Shown: positions 21,946-30,121 of the stretch, in pieces
Layout of the letters: every line of letters begins with the position of its first letter
Position numbering within the stretch: position 1 is the stretch's first letter
Source of the DNA: SG8-30 sp963695085
GTDB lineage: Bacteria; Pseudomonadota; Gammaproteobacteria; Steroidobacterales; Steroidobacteraceae
Reading direction: 5' to 3'
Assembly (NCBI GenBank): GCA_963695085.1
Contig: CAVOFV010000003.1
Location: 496,001-560,000 of the forward strand
Length of the DNA stretch: 64,000 bases
The notes under the pieces: generated by a model
Seen by the model: only the letters and a program-made list of their open reading frames with translations
Told to the model about the DNA's origin: nothing
Databases searched by the model: none
Translations under genes and position numbers: made by a program

Positions 21946-22395
21946 TCATTCCTCGCCGATATCCTCGTTCCAGAGGCCCGGGTTGGCGCGGATGTAGTTG
22001 CCCAGCATCTCGATGCACTCGGCCGAATCGAGGTCGACTACCGCGACGCCGTGCTCACGCAGCCAGTCGATGCCGCCGCGGAAATTGACCGATTCGCCGA
22101 CCACGACCGTGCCGATGTTGAACTGGCGCACCAGGCCGCTGCAGTACCAGCACGGCGCCAGCGTCGTCACCATGACCTTGTCGCGGTAGGAGCGCTGCCG
22201 GCCGGCCTTGCGGAACGCGTCCGTCTCGCCGTGCACCGATGGGTCGCCTTCCTGCACGCGGCGGTTGTGACCGCGCCCGAGCAACCGGCCGCTGCCGTCG
22301 AACAGCGCCGCGCCGATCGGGATGCCGCCCTCGGCCAGGCCCTGGCGGGCCTCCTCGATCGCGGCCTGCAGCATGAGCGGATAGTCGGGTGTCAC
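21946..22395 (-). CDS. Cytosine deaminase, yeast FCY1-like (zinc nucleoside-deaminase fold)
   Basis: Small 149-residue zinc deaminase. The metal and catalytic residues are H55 and E57 in SVHGETDAF and C82/C85 in LAPCWYCSGL. The segment VVVGESVNFRGG and the C-terminal LWNEDIGEE closely recall yeast cytosine deaminase (VVGENVNF, ending WFEDIGE), rather than TadA or the large amidohydrolase CodA. It would feed uracil to PreTA, encoded directly upstream. I take GTG 22395, 5 nt after the preA stop; an ATG at 22374 is a possible shorter start. A guanine or other base deaminase activity cannot be excluded. Confidence 0.8.
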   Translation of the reverse strand: MTPDYPLMLQAAIEEARQGLAEGGIPIGAALFDGSGRLLGRGHNRRVQEGDPSVHGETDAFRKAGRQRSYRDKVMVTTLAPCWYCSGLVRQFNIGTVVVGESVNFRGGIDWLREHGVAVVDLDSAECIEMLGNYIRANPGLWNEDIGEE

Positions 22396-22400
22396 GCCGG

Positions 22401-23723
22401 CTACTTGCGCAGGGGGTTGTTGGGGTGGGTCGTCCAGTCGGCCTTGTCCGCCACGATGGGCCGGCCCGTGCGCGGGTCCACGCCGGAGGTCAGCGTCTCC
22501 ATCGACATGCAGTCGGGCACCGGGCAGACGCTGACGCACAGGTTGCAGCCGACGCACTCCTCGTCGATGACCTCGAACCTGCGCACGCCCGCGACGGTAT
22601 GGGTGATCGCCTGGTGCGAGGCGTCCTCGCAGACGATGTGGCACCGCCCGCACTTGATGCACAGGTCCTGGTCGATCCGCGCCTTGACGACGTAGTTCAG
22701 GTTCAGGTACTGCCAGTCCGTCACGCTCGGCACGGCGCGCCCCACCAGCCCGGCGACCCCGCTCATGCCCTTGTCGCGCAGGAAGTGCTGAAGGCCACTG
22801 GTCAGGTCGTCGATGATCCTGAAGCCGTAGACCATCACCGCAGTGCACACCTGCAGGTTGCTGGCGCCCAGCGCCAGGAAGTCGACCGCGTCGCGCCAGT
22901 CGCTGATGCCGCCGATCCCGGAGATCGGCAGCCCGGCCGTCGCCTTGTTGCGCGCGATTTCCGCGACCATGTGCAGCGCAATCGGCTTGACCGCCGGGCC
23001 GCAGTAGCCGCCGTGCGATCCCATGCCGTCCGTGCTCGGGTACATCGTCAGCGTGTCGTAGTCCACGCGCATGATCGAATTGAGGGTGTTGATCAGCGAG
23101 ACCGCGTCGGCCCCGCCGTCCTTCGCCGCCCTGGCCGGGCCGAGGATGTTGGTCACGTTGGGCGTCAGCTTGACGATGACCGGAGTGCGCGCGAACTCCT
23201 TGCACCACTCCGCCGCCTGCTGGATGTACTCCGGCACCTGGCCGACCGCCGCGCCCATGCCGCGCTCGGACATGCCGTGCGGGCAGCCGAAATTGAGCTC
23301 CAGGCCGTCCACGCCGGTGTCCTCGATCATCGGCACGTATTTCGCCCAGCTCTCGCGGTTCATCGGCAGCATGAGCGACGCGACCAGCGCGCGGTCCGGC
23401 CAGTCCCGCTTGACCTCGCGCAGCTCCTTCAGGTTGGTCGCAAGCGGCCGATCGGTGATCAGTTCGACGTTGTTGAAGCCGATGACGCGCCGGTCGTTGC
23501 TGTGCAGCGCGCCATAGCGCGGGCCGCTGACATTGACGATGGGCGGGTCCTCGCCCAGCGTCTTCCAGACCGCGCCACCCCAGCCTGCTTCGAAGGCACG
23601 GTTGACGTTGTACGCCTTGTCGGTCGGCGGCGCGGACGCCAGCCAGAACGGGTTCGGCGACCTGATGCCGACGAACTCGCAGGCCAGGTCGACCGCGCCA
23701 TTGCCGCGTCTCGGTTCATTCAT
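22401..23723 (-). CDS. preA: NAD-dependent dihydropyrimidine dehydrogenase subunit PreA
   Basis: FMN subunit that reduces uracil or thymine to the dihydro form. The 440-residue protein has a DHOD-like TIM barrel with LELNFGCPHGMSERGMGAAV (C147 is the general acid expected from DPD), TNILGPARAAKDGGADAVSL and SGIGGISDWRDAVDFLALGA. It ends with two 4Fe-4S sites, CIKCGRCHIVC and CVGCNLCVSVCP. Start ATG 23723 overlaps the preT stop by 8 bp; an upstream in-frame ATG at 23756 lies inside preT and is unlikely. It works with PreT as a heteromer, the bacterial counterpart of fused mammalian DPD. Confidence 0.93.
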   Translation of the reverse strand: MNEPRRGNGAVDLACEFVGIRSPNPFWLASAPPTDKAYNVNRAFEAGWGGAVWKTLGEDPPIVNVSGPRYGALHSNDRRVIGFNNVELITDRPLATNLKELREVKRDWPDRALVASLMLPMNRESWAKYVPMIEDTGVDGLELNFGCPHGMSERGMGAAVGQVPEYIQQAAEWCKEFARTPVIVKLTPNVTNILGPARAAKDGGADAVSLINTLNSIMRVDYDTLTMYPSTDGMGSHGGYCGPAVKPIALHMVAEIARNKATAGLPISGIGGISDWRDAVDFLALGASNLQVCTAVMVYGFRIIDDLTSGLQHFLRDKGMSGVAGLVGRAVPSVTDWQYLNLNYVVKARIDQDLCIKCGRCHIVCEDASHQAITHTVAGVRRFEVIDEECVGCNLCVSVCPVPDCMSMETLTSGVDPRTGRPIVADKADWTTHPNNPLRK

Positions 23724-25099
23724 GGTCTTGCCGCCTGTTCGATCCCAGGTAATCATCGATCGCGTGCGCGGCCAGCTTGCCGTCCTGCACGGCGGTCACC
23801 GTCAGGTCCTGGCCGTCCAGCACGCAGTCGCCGCCTGCCCAGACGTCCTCGAGCGAGGTCCTGCGATTGGCGTCGACGACGATGCGGCCGCCTGCGACCT
23901 CGAGCGCCGCGGTATCGCCCAGTTCGTTCCAGGACACTTCCTGCCCGATCGCCTTGAAGACGACGTCCGCATCCAGCGTGAACGATTCGCCGGTGCCCTC
24001 CGGCTTGCCGTCGTCGCCGGCGCGCGTGCATTGGAACTCGACGCCCGTGACATGCCCATCGCCGAGGATGCGCGTCGGCCTGGCCCAATGCCTGATCCGC
24101 ACGCCGTTGCGCCGGGCCAGGTCCTGCTCGAAGGCACTGGCGCCCATCTGTTGCGGGCCGCGCCGGTACACGATCGTCACGTCCTCGGCGCCGAGGCGCC
24201 TGCTCTGCACGGCGATGTCGATGGCGGTCATGCCGCCGCCGATGACCACGATCCGCCGGCCGACCGGCAAGCGGGTCTTGTCTTCCGCCTGGCGCAGTTC
24301 GGCGATGTACGCGACCGCGTCGATGACACCGGGCAGGTCTTCCGCTGCCAGGCCCAGCCGGCGGGTGCCCGCCAGCCCGACGGCGAGGAACACGGCGTCG
24401 AACTGCCGGCGCAGTTGCGCCAGCGTCAGGTCGCGGCCCAGTGCGACACCGGTGCGCACCTCGATGCCGCCGATCGCCAGGATGTACTCGACCTCGCGCT
24501 GCGCAAAGTCATCGACCGTCTTGTAGGCCGCGATCCCGTACTCGTTCAACCCGCCCAGCTTGCCGTCGCGGCTGATGATCGTGACGGCGTGCCCCAGGCA
24601 GGCCAGGCGGTGCGCGCAGGACAAGCCGGCCGGACCGCCGCCAACGACGGCGACGCGCTTGCCGGAGGGCGCGGCGCGCTCGAACAGCCGGGTCCCGGAC
24701 GCAATGACCGGATCGGTCGCATGGCGCTGCAGCAGACCGATATCGACCGGCCGGTCTCTCGTGCACGTTGCGCACGCAGGCCTGCTCGCACAGCACCTCG
24801 GTCGGGCAGACCCGCGCGCACATGCCGCCCATGATGTTCTCGGACAGGATGGCGTGCGCGGCCCCCTCGAGGTCGCCGCTGCGTATCGACTGGATGAACC
24901 GGGGTATGTCGATGCCGGTCGGGCAGGCCGTCGTGCAGGGCGCCGCGTAGCAGAAATAGCAGCGATCGGCGGCAATCAGCGCCTCGGACTTCCTGAGCGG
25001 CGGGTGCAGGTCCGCGAAGTTCCGCCCGATCTCGGCGGCACCCAGGCGGCCCGCGACCACGTCCGGTGGCGCACTGGCGTCGGTCTCTCGGGACGGCAT
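23716..25099 (-). CDS. preT: NAD-dependent dihydropyrimidine dehydrogenase subunit PreT (one frameshift)
   Basis: FAD/Fe-S subunit passing NADH electrons to PreA. The N-terminal part (frame from 25099) has the GltD-like cluster ligands CYFCYAAPCTTACPTGIDIP and MCARVCPTEVLCEQACVRN. At about 24750 the frame must shift by one extra base (in GAGACCGGCCGG) to continue as RPVDIGLLQRHATD, then VAVVGGGPAGLSCAHRL (FAD) and RIVVIGGGMTAIDIAVQS (NAD). Removing one base gives 460 residues, a normal length. The stop overlaps the preA start (ATGAATGA). The downstream overlap and full motif set argue for a consensus error rather than a dead gene. Confidence 0.85.
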
Positions 25100-25114
25100 T
25101 GCGGCGTGTCCCGC

Positions 25115-26563
25115 TCAGCGCCGGGAGCGCTGCACGGCGCTCGGCCTGGCCAGCTCGGCCTGCCGCTTCAGGGCGTCGTAATACGGCGCGAACGGCGGCC
25201 GGTCCACGTAGCGGCCCGCGCCCCGCTCGACCCGCAGTTCGCCGCCCGCATAGACGACCTTGCCGGCGCTGACCGTATGTGAAGCGCAGCCCTTGACCGT
25301 CATGCCCTCGAAGATGTTGAAGTCGATCTTCTGCTTGTGCGTCTTCGCCGAGATGGTCTTGCTGGCGGCCGGGTCCCAGACCACCAGGTCGGCATCGGCG
25401 CCGACCGACACGCTGCCCTTGCGCGGGTAGATGTTGAAGATCTGCGCCGCGTTCGTCGAGGTGATGCGCACGAACTCGTTCATGGTCAGGCGCCCGCTGC
25501 CGACGCCGTGGTGCCACAGGACCTCCATGCGGTTCTCGACCCCGGCGGTGCCGTTCGGGATCTTGCGGAAGTCGTCCCGGCCGGCCGCCTTCTGGTCCGC
25601 GCAGAAGCAGCAATGGTCGGTCGCGGTGGTCTGCAGGTTGCCCGCCTGCAGCCCGCGCCACAGCGCGGCCTGGTGCTCCCTGGCGCGGTACGGCGGGCTC
25701 ATGACGTGCGCGGCCGCGCGCTCGAAGTCGGGATCCCGGTAGACCGAGTCGTCGATCAGCAGGTGGCCGGCCAGCACCTCGCCGAAGACCCGCTGCCCCT
25801 CGTTGCGGGCGCGCGTGATGGCTTCGAGCGCCTGGCGCGACGAGACATGCACGACGTACAGCGGGACGCGCAGGACCTCCGCGATGCGGATCGCGCGATT
25901 GGCCGCCTCGCCCTCGACTTCCGGCGGCCGCGACAGCGGATGTCCCTCGGGCCCGGTGATGCCCTGCCGGAAGATCTGCTCCTGCAGCCGGTACACGAGC
26001 TCGCCGTTCTCGGCATGCACGGTCACGATGGCGCCGAGCGTGATGGCCCGCGAGAAGCTGTTCACCAGCATCTCGTCGTCCGCCATGATGGCGCCCTTGT
26101 ACGCCATGAAGTGCTTGAAGCTGTTGACGCCGTGATCGCGCACCAGCGTTTCCATGTCCGCGCTGACGGTCTCGTCCCACCAGGTGATGGCGACATGGAA
26201 CGAATAGTCCGCCACCGACTTTTCCGCCCAGCCGCGCCACTGGCGGTAGGCCTCCATGAGGCTCTGCTGCGGGTTCGGGATGACGAAGTCGATGATCATC
26301 GTCGTGCCGCCCGCGAGGCCGGCGGCCGTGCCGGTGTAGAAGTCCTCGCTGGTGACCGTGCCCATGAACGGCAGCTGCATGTGGGTGTGCGGGTCGATGC
26401 CGCCGGGCATCACGTACTGGCCGCCGGCATCGACGATCTCGCACCCTTTCGGGGCATCGATCTCCGGTCCCACCTGCGCGATCCGGCCCTGCTGGCACAG
26501 CACGTCGGCGCGCACCGTCTGCTCCGCCGTGACGACCGTTCCGCCCTTGATCAGCAGCGACAT
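25115..26563 (-). CDS. hydA: Dihydropyrimidinase / D-hydantoinase
   Basis: Amidohydrolase opening dihydrouracil to N-carbamoyl-beta-alanine. The 482-residue protein shows all binuclear zinc ligands at the usual positions: H59 and H61 (DPHTHMQLPF), carboxylated lysine K150 (NSFKHFMAYKG), H183 (VHAENGE), H239 (VHVSSRQA) and D316 (ATDHCCF). Start ATG 26563 has AGGAGA about 8 nt upstream; the ATG at 26572 would abut that site. It begins 5 nt after the permease stop and is 15 nt before preT, so it sits in the middle of the pyrimidine operon. Hydantoin ring opening is a common side activity. Confidence 0.93.
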   Translation of the reverse strand: MSLLIKGGTVVTAEQTVRADVLCQQGRIAQVGPEIDAPKGCEIVDAGGQYVMPGGIDPHTHMQLPFMGTVTSEDFYTGTAAGLAGGTTMIIDFVIPNPQQSLMEAYRQWRGWAEKSVADYSFHVAITWWDETVSADMETLVRDHGVNSFKHFMAYKGAIMADDEMLVNSFSRAITLGAIVTVHAENGELVYRLQEQIFRQGITGPEGHPLSRPPEVEGEAANRAIRIAEVLRVPLYVVHVSSRQALEAITRARNEGQRVFGEVLAGHLLIDDSVYRDPDFERAAAHVMSPPYRAREHQAALWRGLQAGNLQTTATDHCCFCADQKAAGRDDFRKIPNGTAGVENRMEVLWHHGVGSGRLTMNEFVRITSTNAAQIFNIYPRKGSVSVGADADLVVWDPAASKTISAKTHKQKIDFNIFEGMTVKGCASHTVSAGKVVYAGGELRVERGAGRYVDRPPFAPYYDALKRQAELARPSAVQRSRR

Positions 26564-26568
26564 GGCTT

Positions 26569-28032
26569 TCATCTCCTGCGGCCCAGAAGATAATAGATCA
26601 TTCCACCGAGCAGCGAGCCGGTGAACCAGCCGTAGTCGTAGAACCAGCCGAGCCGGCCGGTCGTGATCGCGACCAGCGTCAGTCCGACCGGCACGAGAAA
26701 CGCGGCGAATCCCGCCTTGTTCCATGCCGGGTACGGCCCGCCGTCCAGGTACAGGCCCGCCAGCTCATAGTGCTGCCGCCGGACCAGGAAATAGTCCACG
26801 ACCATGATGCCGGCGATCGGGCCGAGCAGGCTCGAATAGCCGATCAGCCAGTTCGAGTACAGGCTCTCGACGCTGACGCCGGACACCAGCCAGCCCATCT
26901 TCTTCAGCAGTTCCCAGCCCATCAGCAGCACGCCGATCACGCCGGTCACCAGCACGCCCCTGGTCTGGTTGATCAGCTTTGGCGCCACGTTCTGGAAGTC
27001 GTTGGTCGGCGAGACGATGTTCGCCGCCGTGTTGGTGGAGATCGTCGCCAGGATGATCACGACCATCGAGACGGCGACCCAGAACCTGTTGTCGACGTGA
27101 CCGACCAGGTGGATCGGATCGGAGACCGTCTCGCCGACCAGCCCGGCGGACGCGGCCGTCAGCAGCACGCCGAGGCCGGCAAACACGAACATCGTCAGCG
27201 GCAGGCCGATGACCTGGCCGACGATCTGGCTTTTCTGTGACCGCGCGAAACGGCTGAAATCCGGAATGTTCAGCGACAGGGTCGCCCAGAAGCCCACCAT
27301 CGCGGTAAGGCCGCCGAAGAAATAGCCGACCAATGGCGCGCCCTCCGGGCGGCTCGCCGGCTGCGCGAGCAGTTCCGTCACGGAGGCCTGCGGCCAGGCC
27401 CACACGATCAGGCCCAGCCCGACCAGCAACAACGACGGCGCGGCGAATACCTCCAGGTGCTTGATGGATTCGGCGCCGCGGATGACGACCCACAGGTTGG
27501 CGACCCAGAAGATGAAGAAGCCCAGGACCTCGCCCTTGCTGCCGAGACCCGCCCACGGCTCGTACAGCGCCGACAGCAGCAGGTGCACGGCGATGCCGCC
27601 GAACAGCGTCTGGATGCCGAACCAGCCGCAGGCGACCAGCGCGCGGATCAATGCGGGCACGTTGGAGCCGATGATGCCGAACGACGAGCGCAGCACGACC
27701 GGGAACGGAATGCCGTACTTGGTGCCCGGAAAGGCATTCAGCGTCAGCGGCACCAGGATGACGACGTTCGCCGCCAGGATGGTCCACAGTGCCTCGACGA
27801 CCGACAGCCCGAAATACGCCGTCAGCACCCCGCCCAGCGTGTAGGTCGGCACGCAGATCGACATGCCGACCCACAGCGCGGCGATGTGCCAGTGGTTCCA
27901 GGTGCGCTGGCTGACCCGGGTCGGCGCGATGTCCTCGTTGTAGCGCGGGCTGCCGGTGACGTCCGCCCCGGCCTCCAGCTCATAGACGTCGCCGACCTTG
28001 ACGACCCGGCTCGTCGCTTTCAGCTCCCCCAT
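26569..28032 (-). CDS. NCS1-family nucleobase:cation symporter
   Basis: Inner-membrane permease of 487 residues with about 12 helices. NCS1 landmarks include NEDIAPTRVSQRTWNHWHI at the N-terminus, the substrate-site-like WFGIQTLFGG, NIPDFSRFARSQKSQ and STNTAANIVSPTNDFQNVAP. Family members import uracil, cytosine, allantoin, hydantoins or purines. Because it is embedded between beta-ureidopropionase and dihydropyrimidinase, uptake of uracil, cytosine or dihydropyrimidine/hydantoin is most likely. It is 58 bp downstream of beta-ureidopropionase. Confidence 0.9.
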   Translation of the reverse strand: MGELKATSRVVKVGDVYELEAGADVTGSPRYNEDIAPTRVSQRTWNHWHIAALWVGMSICVPTYTLGGVLTAYFGLSVVEALWTILAANVVILVPLTLNAFPGTKYGIPFPVVLRSSFGIIGSNVPALIRALVACGWFGIQTLFGGIAVHLLLSALYEPWAGLGSKGEVLGFFIFWVANLWVVIRGAESIKHLEVFAAPSLLLVGLGLIVWAWPQASVTELLAQPASRPEGAPLVGYFFGGLTAMVGFWATLSLNIPDFSRFARSQKSQIVGQVIGLPLTMFVFAGLGVLLTAASAGLVGETVSDPIHLVGHVDNRFWVAVSMVVIILATISTNTAANIVSPTNDFQNVAPKLINQTRGVLVTGVIGVLLMGWELLKKMGWLVSGVSVESLYSNWLIGYSSLLGPIAGIMVVDYFLVRRQHYELAGLYLDGGPYPAWNKAGFAAFLVPVGLTLVAITTGRLGWFYDYGWFTGSLLGGMIYYLLGRRR

Positions 28033-28090
28033 GCCACCCCCCGGGGATTACCGTCGATGCGTCGCCGTGCCGGCATCGCCGGCGTCGCCG

Positions 28091-28957
28091 TCAGACCAGC
28101 GGCCCGTAGGTTTCCGGCCGGCGATCGCGGAAGAACTGCCAGGTGTTGCGCACCTCGCGGATCATGTCGAGGTCGATCGTGTGGACCAGCAGCTCGTCCT
28201 GGTCGTAGCTGGCCTGCGCCTCGATCTTGCCGCGCGGATTCACTATGTAGCTCGAGCCGTAGAACTCGCCCATGCGGTCGGCCCACGGTTCTTCCTTGCC
28301 GATGCGGTTGATCGCGCCGATGAAGACGCCGTTGGCGGCGGCCGAGGCCGGCTGCTCCAGCTCCCACAGGTACTTGCTGAGCCCGGCCACGGTGGCCGAC
28401 GGATTGACGATGTACTCGGCGCCGTTCAGCGCCAGCGCGCGCCAGCCCTCCGGGAAGTGCCGGTCGTAGCAGATGTAAACGCCGAGCTTGACGTAGGCGG
28501 TGTCGAAGACCGGGTAGCCGAGGTCGCCCGGCTTGAAGAAGAACTTCTCGTAGAAGCCCGGGTCGACCTGCGGGATGTGCGTCTTGCGGTACTTGCCGAG
28601 GAACCTGCCGTCGGCGTCGATGACCGCCGCGGTGTTGTAGTAGACCCCCGGCATCGCTTCCTCATAGAGCGGCGCGACGATCACCATGTTGTGCTTGCGC
28701 GCGTACTCCTGCATCAGCTTGGTGGTGTGGCCGTCCGGGATGCGCTCCGCGGCCGCGTACCATTTCCGGTCCTGGCCGGGGCAGAAATACGGCTGCGTGA
28801 ACACTTCCTGGAAGCACAGCACCTGCACGCCTTTGGCGGCCGCTTCCTTGATGTAGGGGACGTGCGCCTCGATCATGAGGTCGCGGATCTTCGCCGGCTC
28901 CATCGAGGTATCGCCTTTCAGCGCCATCTGGATCAGGCCGCAGGTCAGCTTTTTCAT
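28091..28957 (-). CDS. Beta-ureidopropionase (nitrilase superfamily N-carbamoyl-beta-alanine amidohydrolase)
   Basis: Hydrolyses N-carbamoyl-beta-alanine to beta-alanine, CO2 and ammonia. The 288-residue protein has the nitrilase catalytic triad E51 (LCFQEVF), K125 (YRKTHIPQ) and C163 (VYICYDRHFPEGWR), plus VNPSATVAGLSKYLWELEQ and the end RRPETYGPLV typical of this subgroup. Start 28957 (MKKLTCGLIQMALKGD) is chosen because the family begins here and GGACCAGGAA lies just upstream; longer in-frame starts reach 29131. It heads the minus-strand pyrimidine operon and is divergent from a DapA-family gene 192 bp away. Confidence 0.92.
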   Translation of the reverse strand: MKKLTCGLIQMALKGDTSMEPAKIRDLMIEAHVPYIKEAAAKGVQVLCFQEVFTQPYFCPGQDRKWYAAAERIPDGHTTKLMQEYARKHNMVIVAPLYEEAMPGVYYNTAAVIDADGRFLGKYRKTHIPQVDPGFYEKFFFKPGDLGYPVFDTAYVKLGVYICYDRHFPEGWRALALNGAEYIVNPSATVAGLSKYLWELEQPASAAANGVFIGAINRIGKEEPWADRMGEFYGSSYIVNPRGKIEAQASYDQDELLVHTIDLDMIREVRNTWQFFRDRRPETYGPLV

Positions 28958-29149
28958 TTCCTGGTCCCCGACTGGGTTGGCATTGACCGTGGAGTCTAGA
29001 TCAACGACGGGCGCCGTGGCACTTCGGGCGGCACATTGTGCCGGTGCGTTGCAGCGCCCGCCTGCGGCAGACTCGCAGGCAGCCGCGGTATTTTTGCACA
29101 TGGCGCCGTTCAGGCCGAGAATGACGGCCATTCGAACCGGAGCGCTGCG

Positions 29150-30076
29150 ATGCCATCACCCGCCCGGCTGACCGGGGTCCTGTGCCCGGTGGTCACGCCA
29201 TTCCGACAGGACCTGAGCCCGGACCCGGACCGGTTCATCCGGCAGTGCCGATGGCTGCTGTCGCAGGGCGTCGGACTGGCGCCGTTCGGCACCACCAGCG
29301 AGGGCAACTCGCTGTCGGTGGATGAGAAGATCGCGTTGCTGGACAGGCTCGTGGATGCCGGCATCGATGCCGGCAGCTTGATGCCGGGCACCGGCTGCTG
29401 CGCCCTGACAGACACGGTGCGGTTGACCCGGCACGCGGCAGGCCTGGGCTGCGCCGGAGTCCTGATGCTGCCGCCGTTCTACTACAAGGCGGTCAGCGAC
29501 GACGGACTGTATGCCAGCTACGCGCAGGTGATCGAGCGCGTCGGCAGCGCTGCGTTGCGGATCTACCTCTACCACATTCCGCCGATCGCCCAGGTCGGCC
29601 TGTCGGCCGGCCTCATCGAGCGGCTGGTCAAGGCCTACCCGGACACCGTGGCCGGCATCAAGGACAGCTCGGGCGACTGGGACAACACGCGCGCGCTGCT
29701 GGAACGCCGCTGGGACGGCTTCCGCGTATTCGCGGGCAGCGAGAGCTTCCTGCTCAGCACGCTGCAGCTGGGCGGCGCCGGCTGCATTTCGGCGACCGCC
29801 AACGTGAATCCCGCGGCGATGCGCCACCTGTACGACACCTGGCAGGGTGCGCAGGCCGCCGCGGCACAGGCAGGACTCGATGCGCTGCGCAGCATCGTGC
29901 AGCGCTACCCGATGATTCCGGCGCTGAAGGCCATCATCGCGGCTCATGGCGCGGATGCACAGTGGGAAACGGTTCGCCCGCCGCTGGTTGCTCTCGGTAG
30001 TGAGCAGAAGCAGGCCCTGCTGGCGACGCTCGACCAGCAACGCTTCGAGATGCCGGGACTCGCCAGCGCAACGTAG
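29150..30076 (+). CDS. DapA/NanA-family Schiff-base aldolase of unknown substrate
   Basis: Class I aldolase/lyase TIM barrel, 308 residues. The carboxylate-binding motif FGTTSEGNSLS, proton-relay tyrosine Y141 (IYLYHIPPIA) and Schiff-base lysine K171 (AGIKDSSGDWDN) are present. Genuine DHDPS usually has GTTGE at the first motif; the TSEG form is seen in the wider group of DapA-like lyases and hydratase-aldolases, so a catabolic sugar-acid or keto-acid substrate is more likely than lysine synthesis. Start ATG 29150 fits the family N-terminus; the open frame extends to 29036. The gene stands between the pyrimidine operon and a PQQ dehydrogenase, with no evident link to either. Confidence 0.82.
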   Translation: MPSPARLTGVLCPVVTPFRQDLSPDPDRFIRQCRWLLSQGVGLAPFGTTSEGNSLSVDEKIALLDRLVDAGIDAGSLMPGTGCCALTDTVRLTRHAAGLGCAGVLMLPPFYYKAVSDDGLYASYAQVIERVGSAALRIYLYHIPPIAQVGLSAGLIERLVKAYPDTVAGIKDSSGDWDNTRALLERRWDGFRVFAGSESFLLSTLQLGGAGCISATANVNPAAMRHLYDTWQGAQAAAAQAGLDALRSIVQRYPMIPALKAIIAAHGADAQWETVRPPLVALGSEQKQALLATLDQQRFEMPGLASAT

Positions 30077-30121
30077 CCTGCAGCACGGCGCCGCGCGCCG
30101 GCGCACCGCCAGCGGCGGCCC

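Noticed and set aside
29150..30076. Assignment of the DapA-family gene as biosynthetic dapA
   Set aside because: The first motif is GTTSEG rather than GTTGE, and no lysine or cell-wall gene is near.
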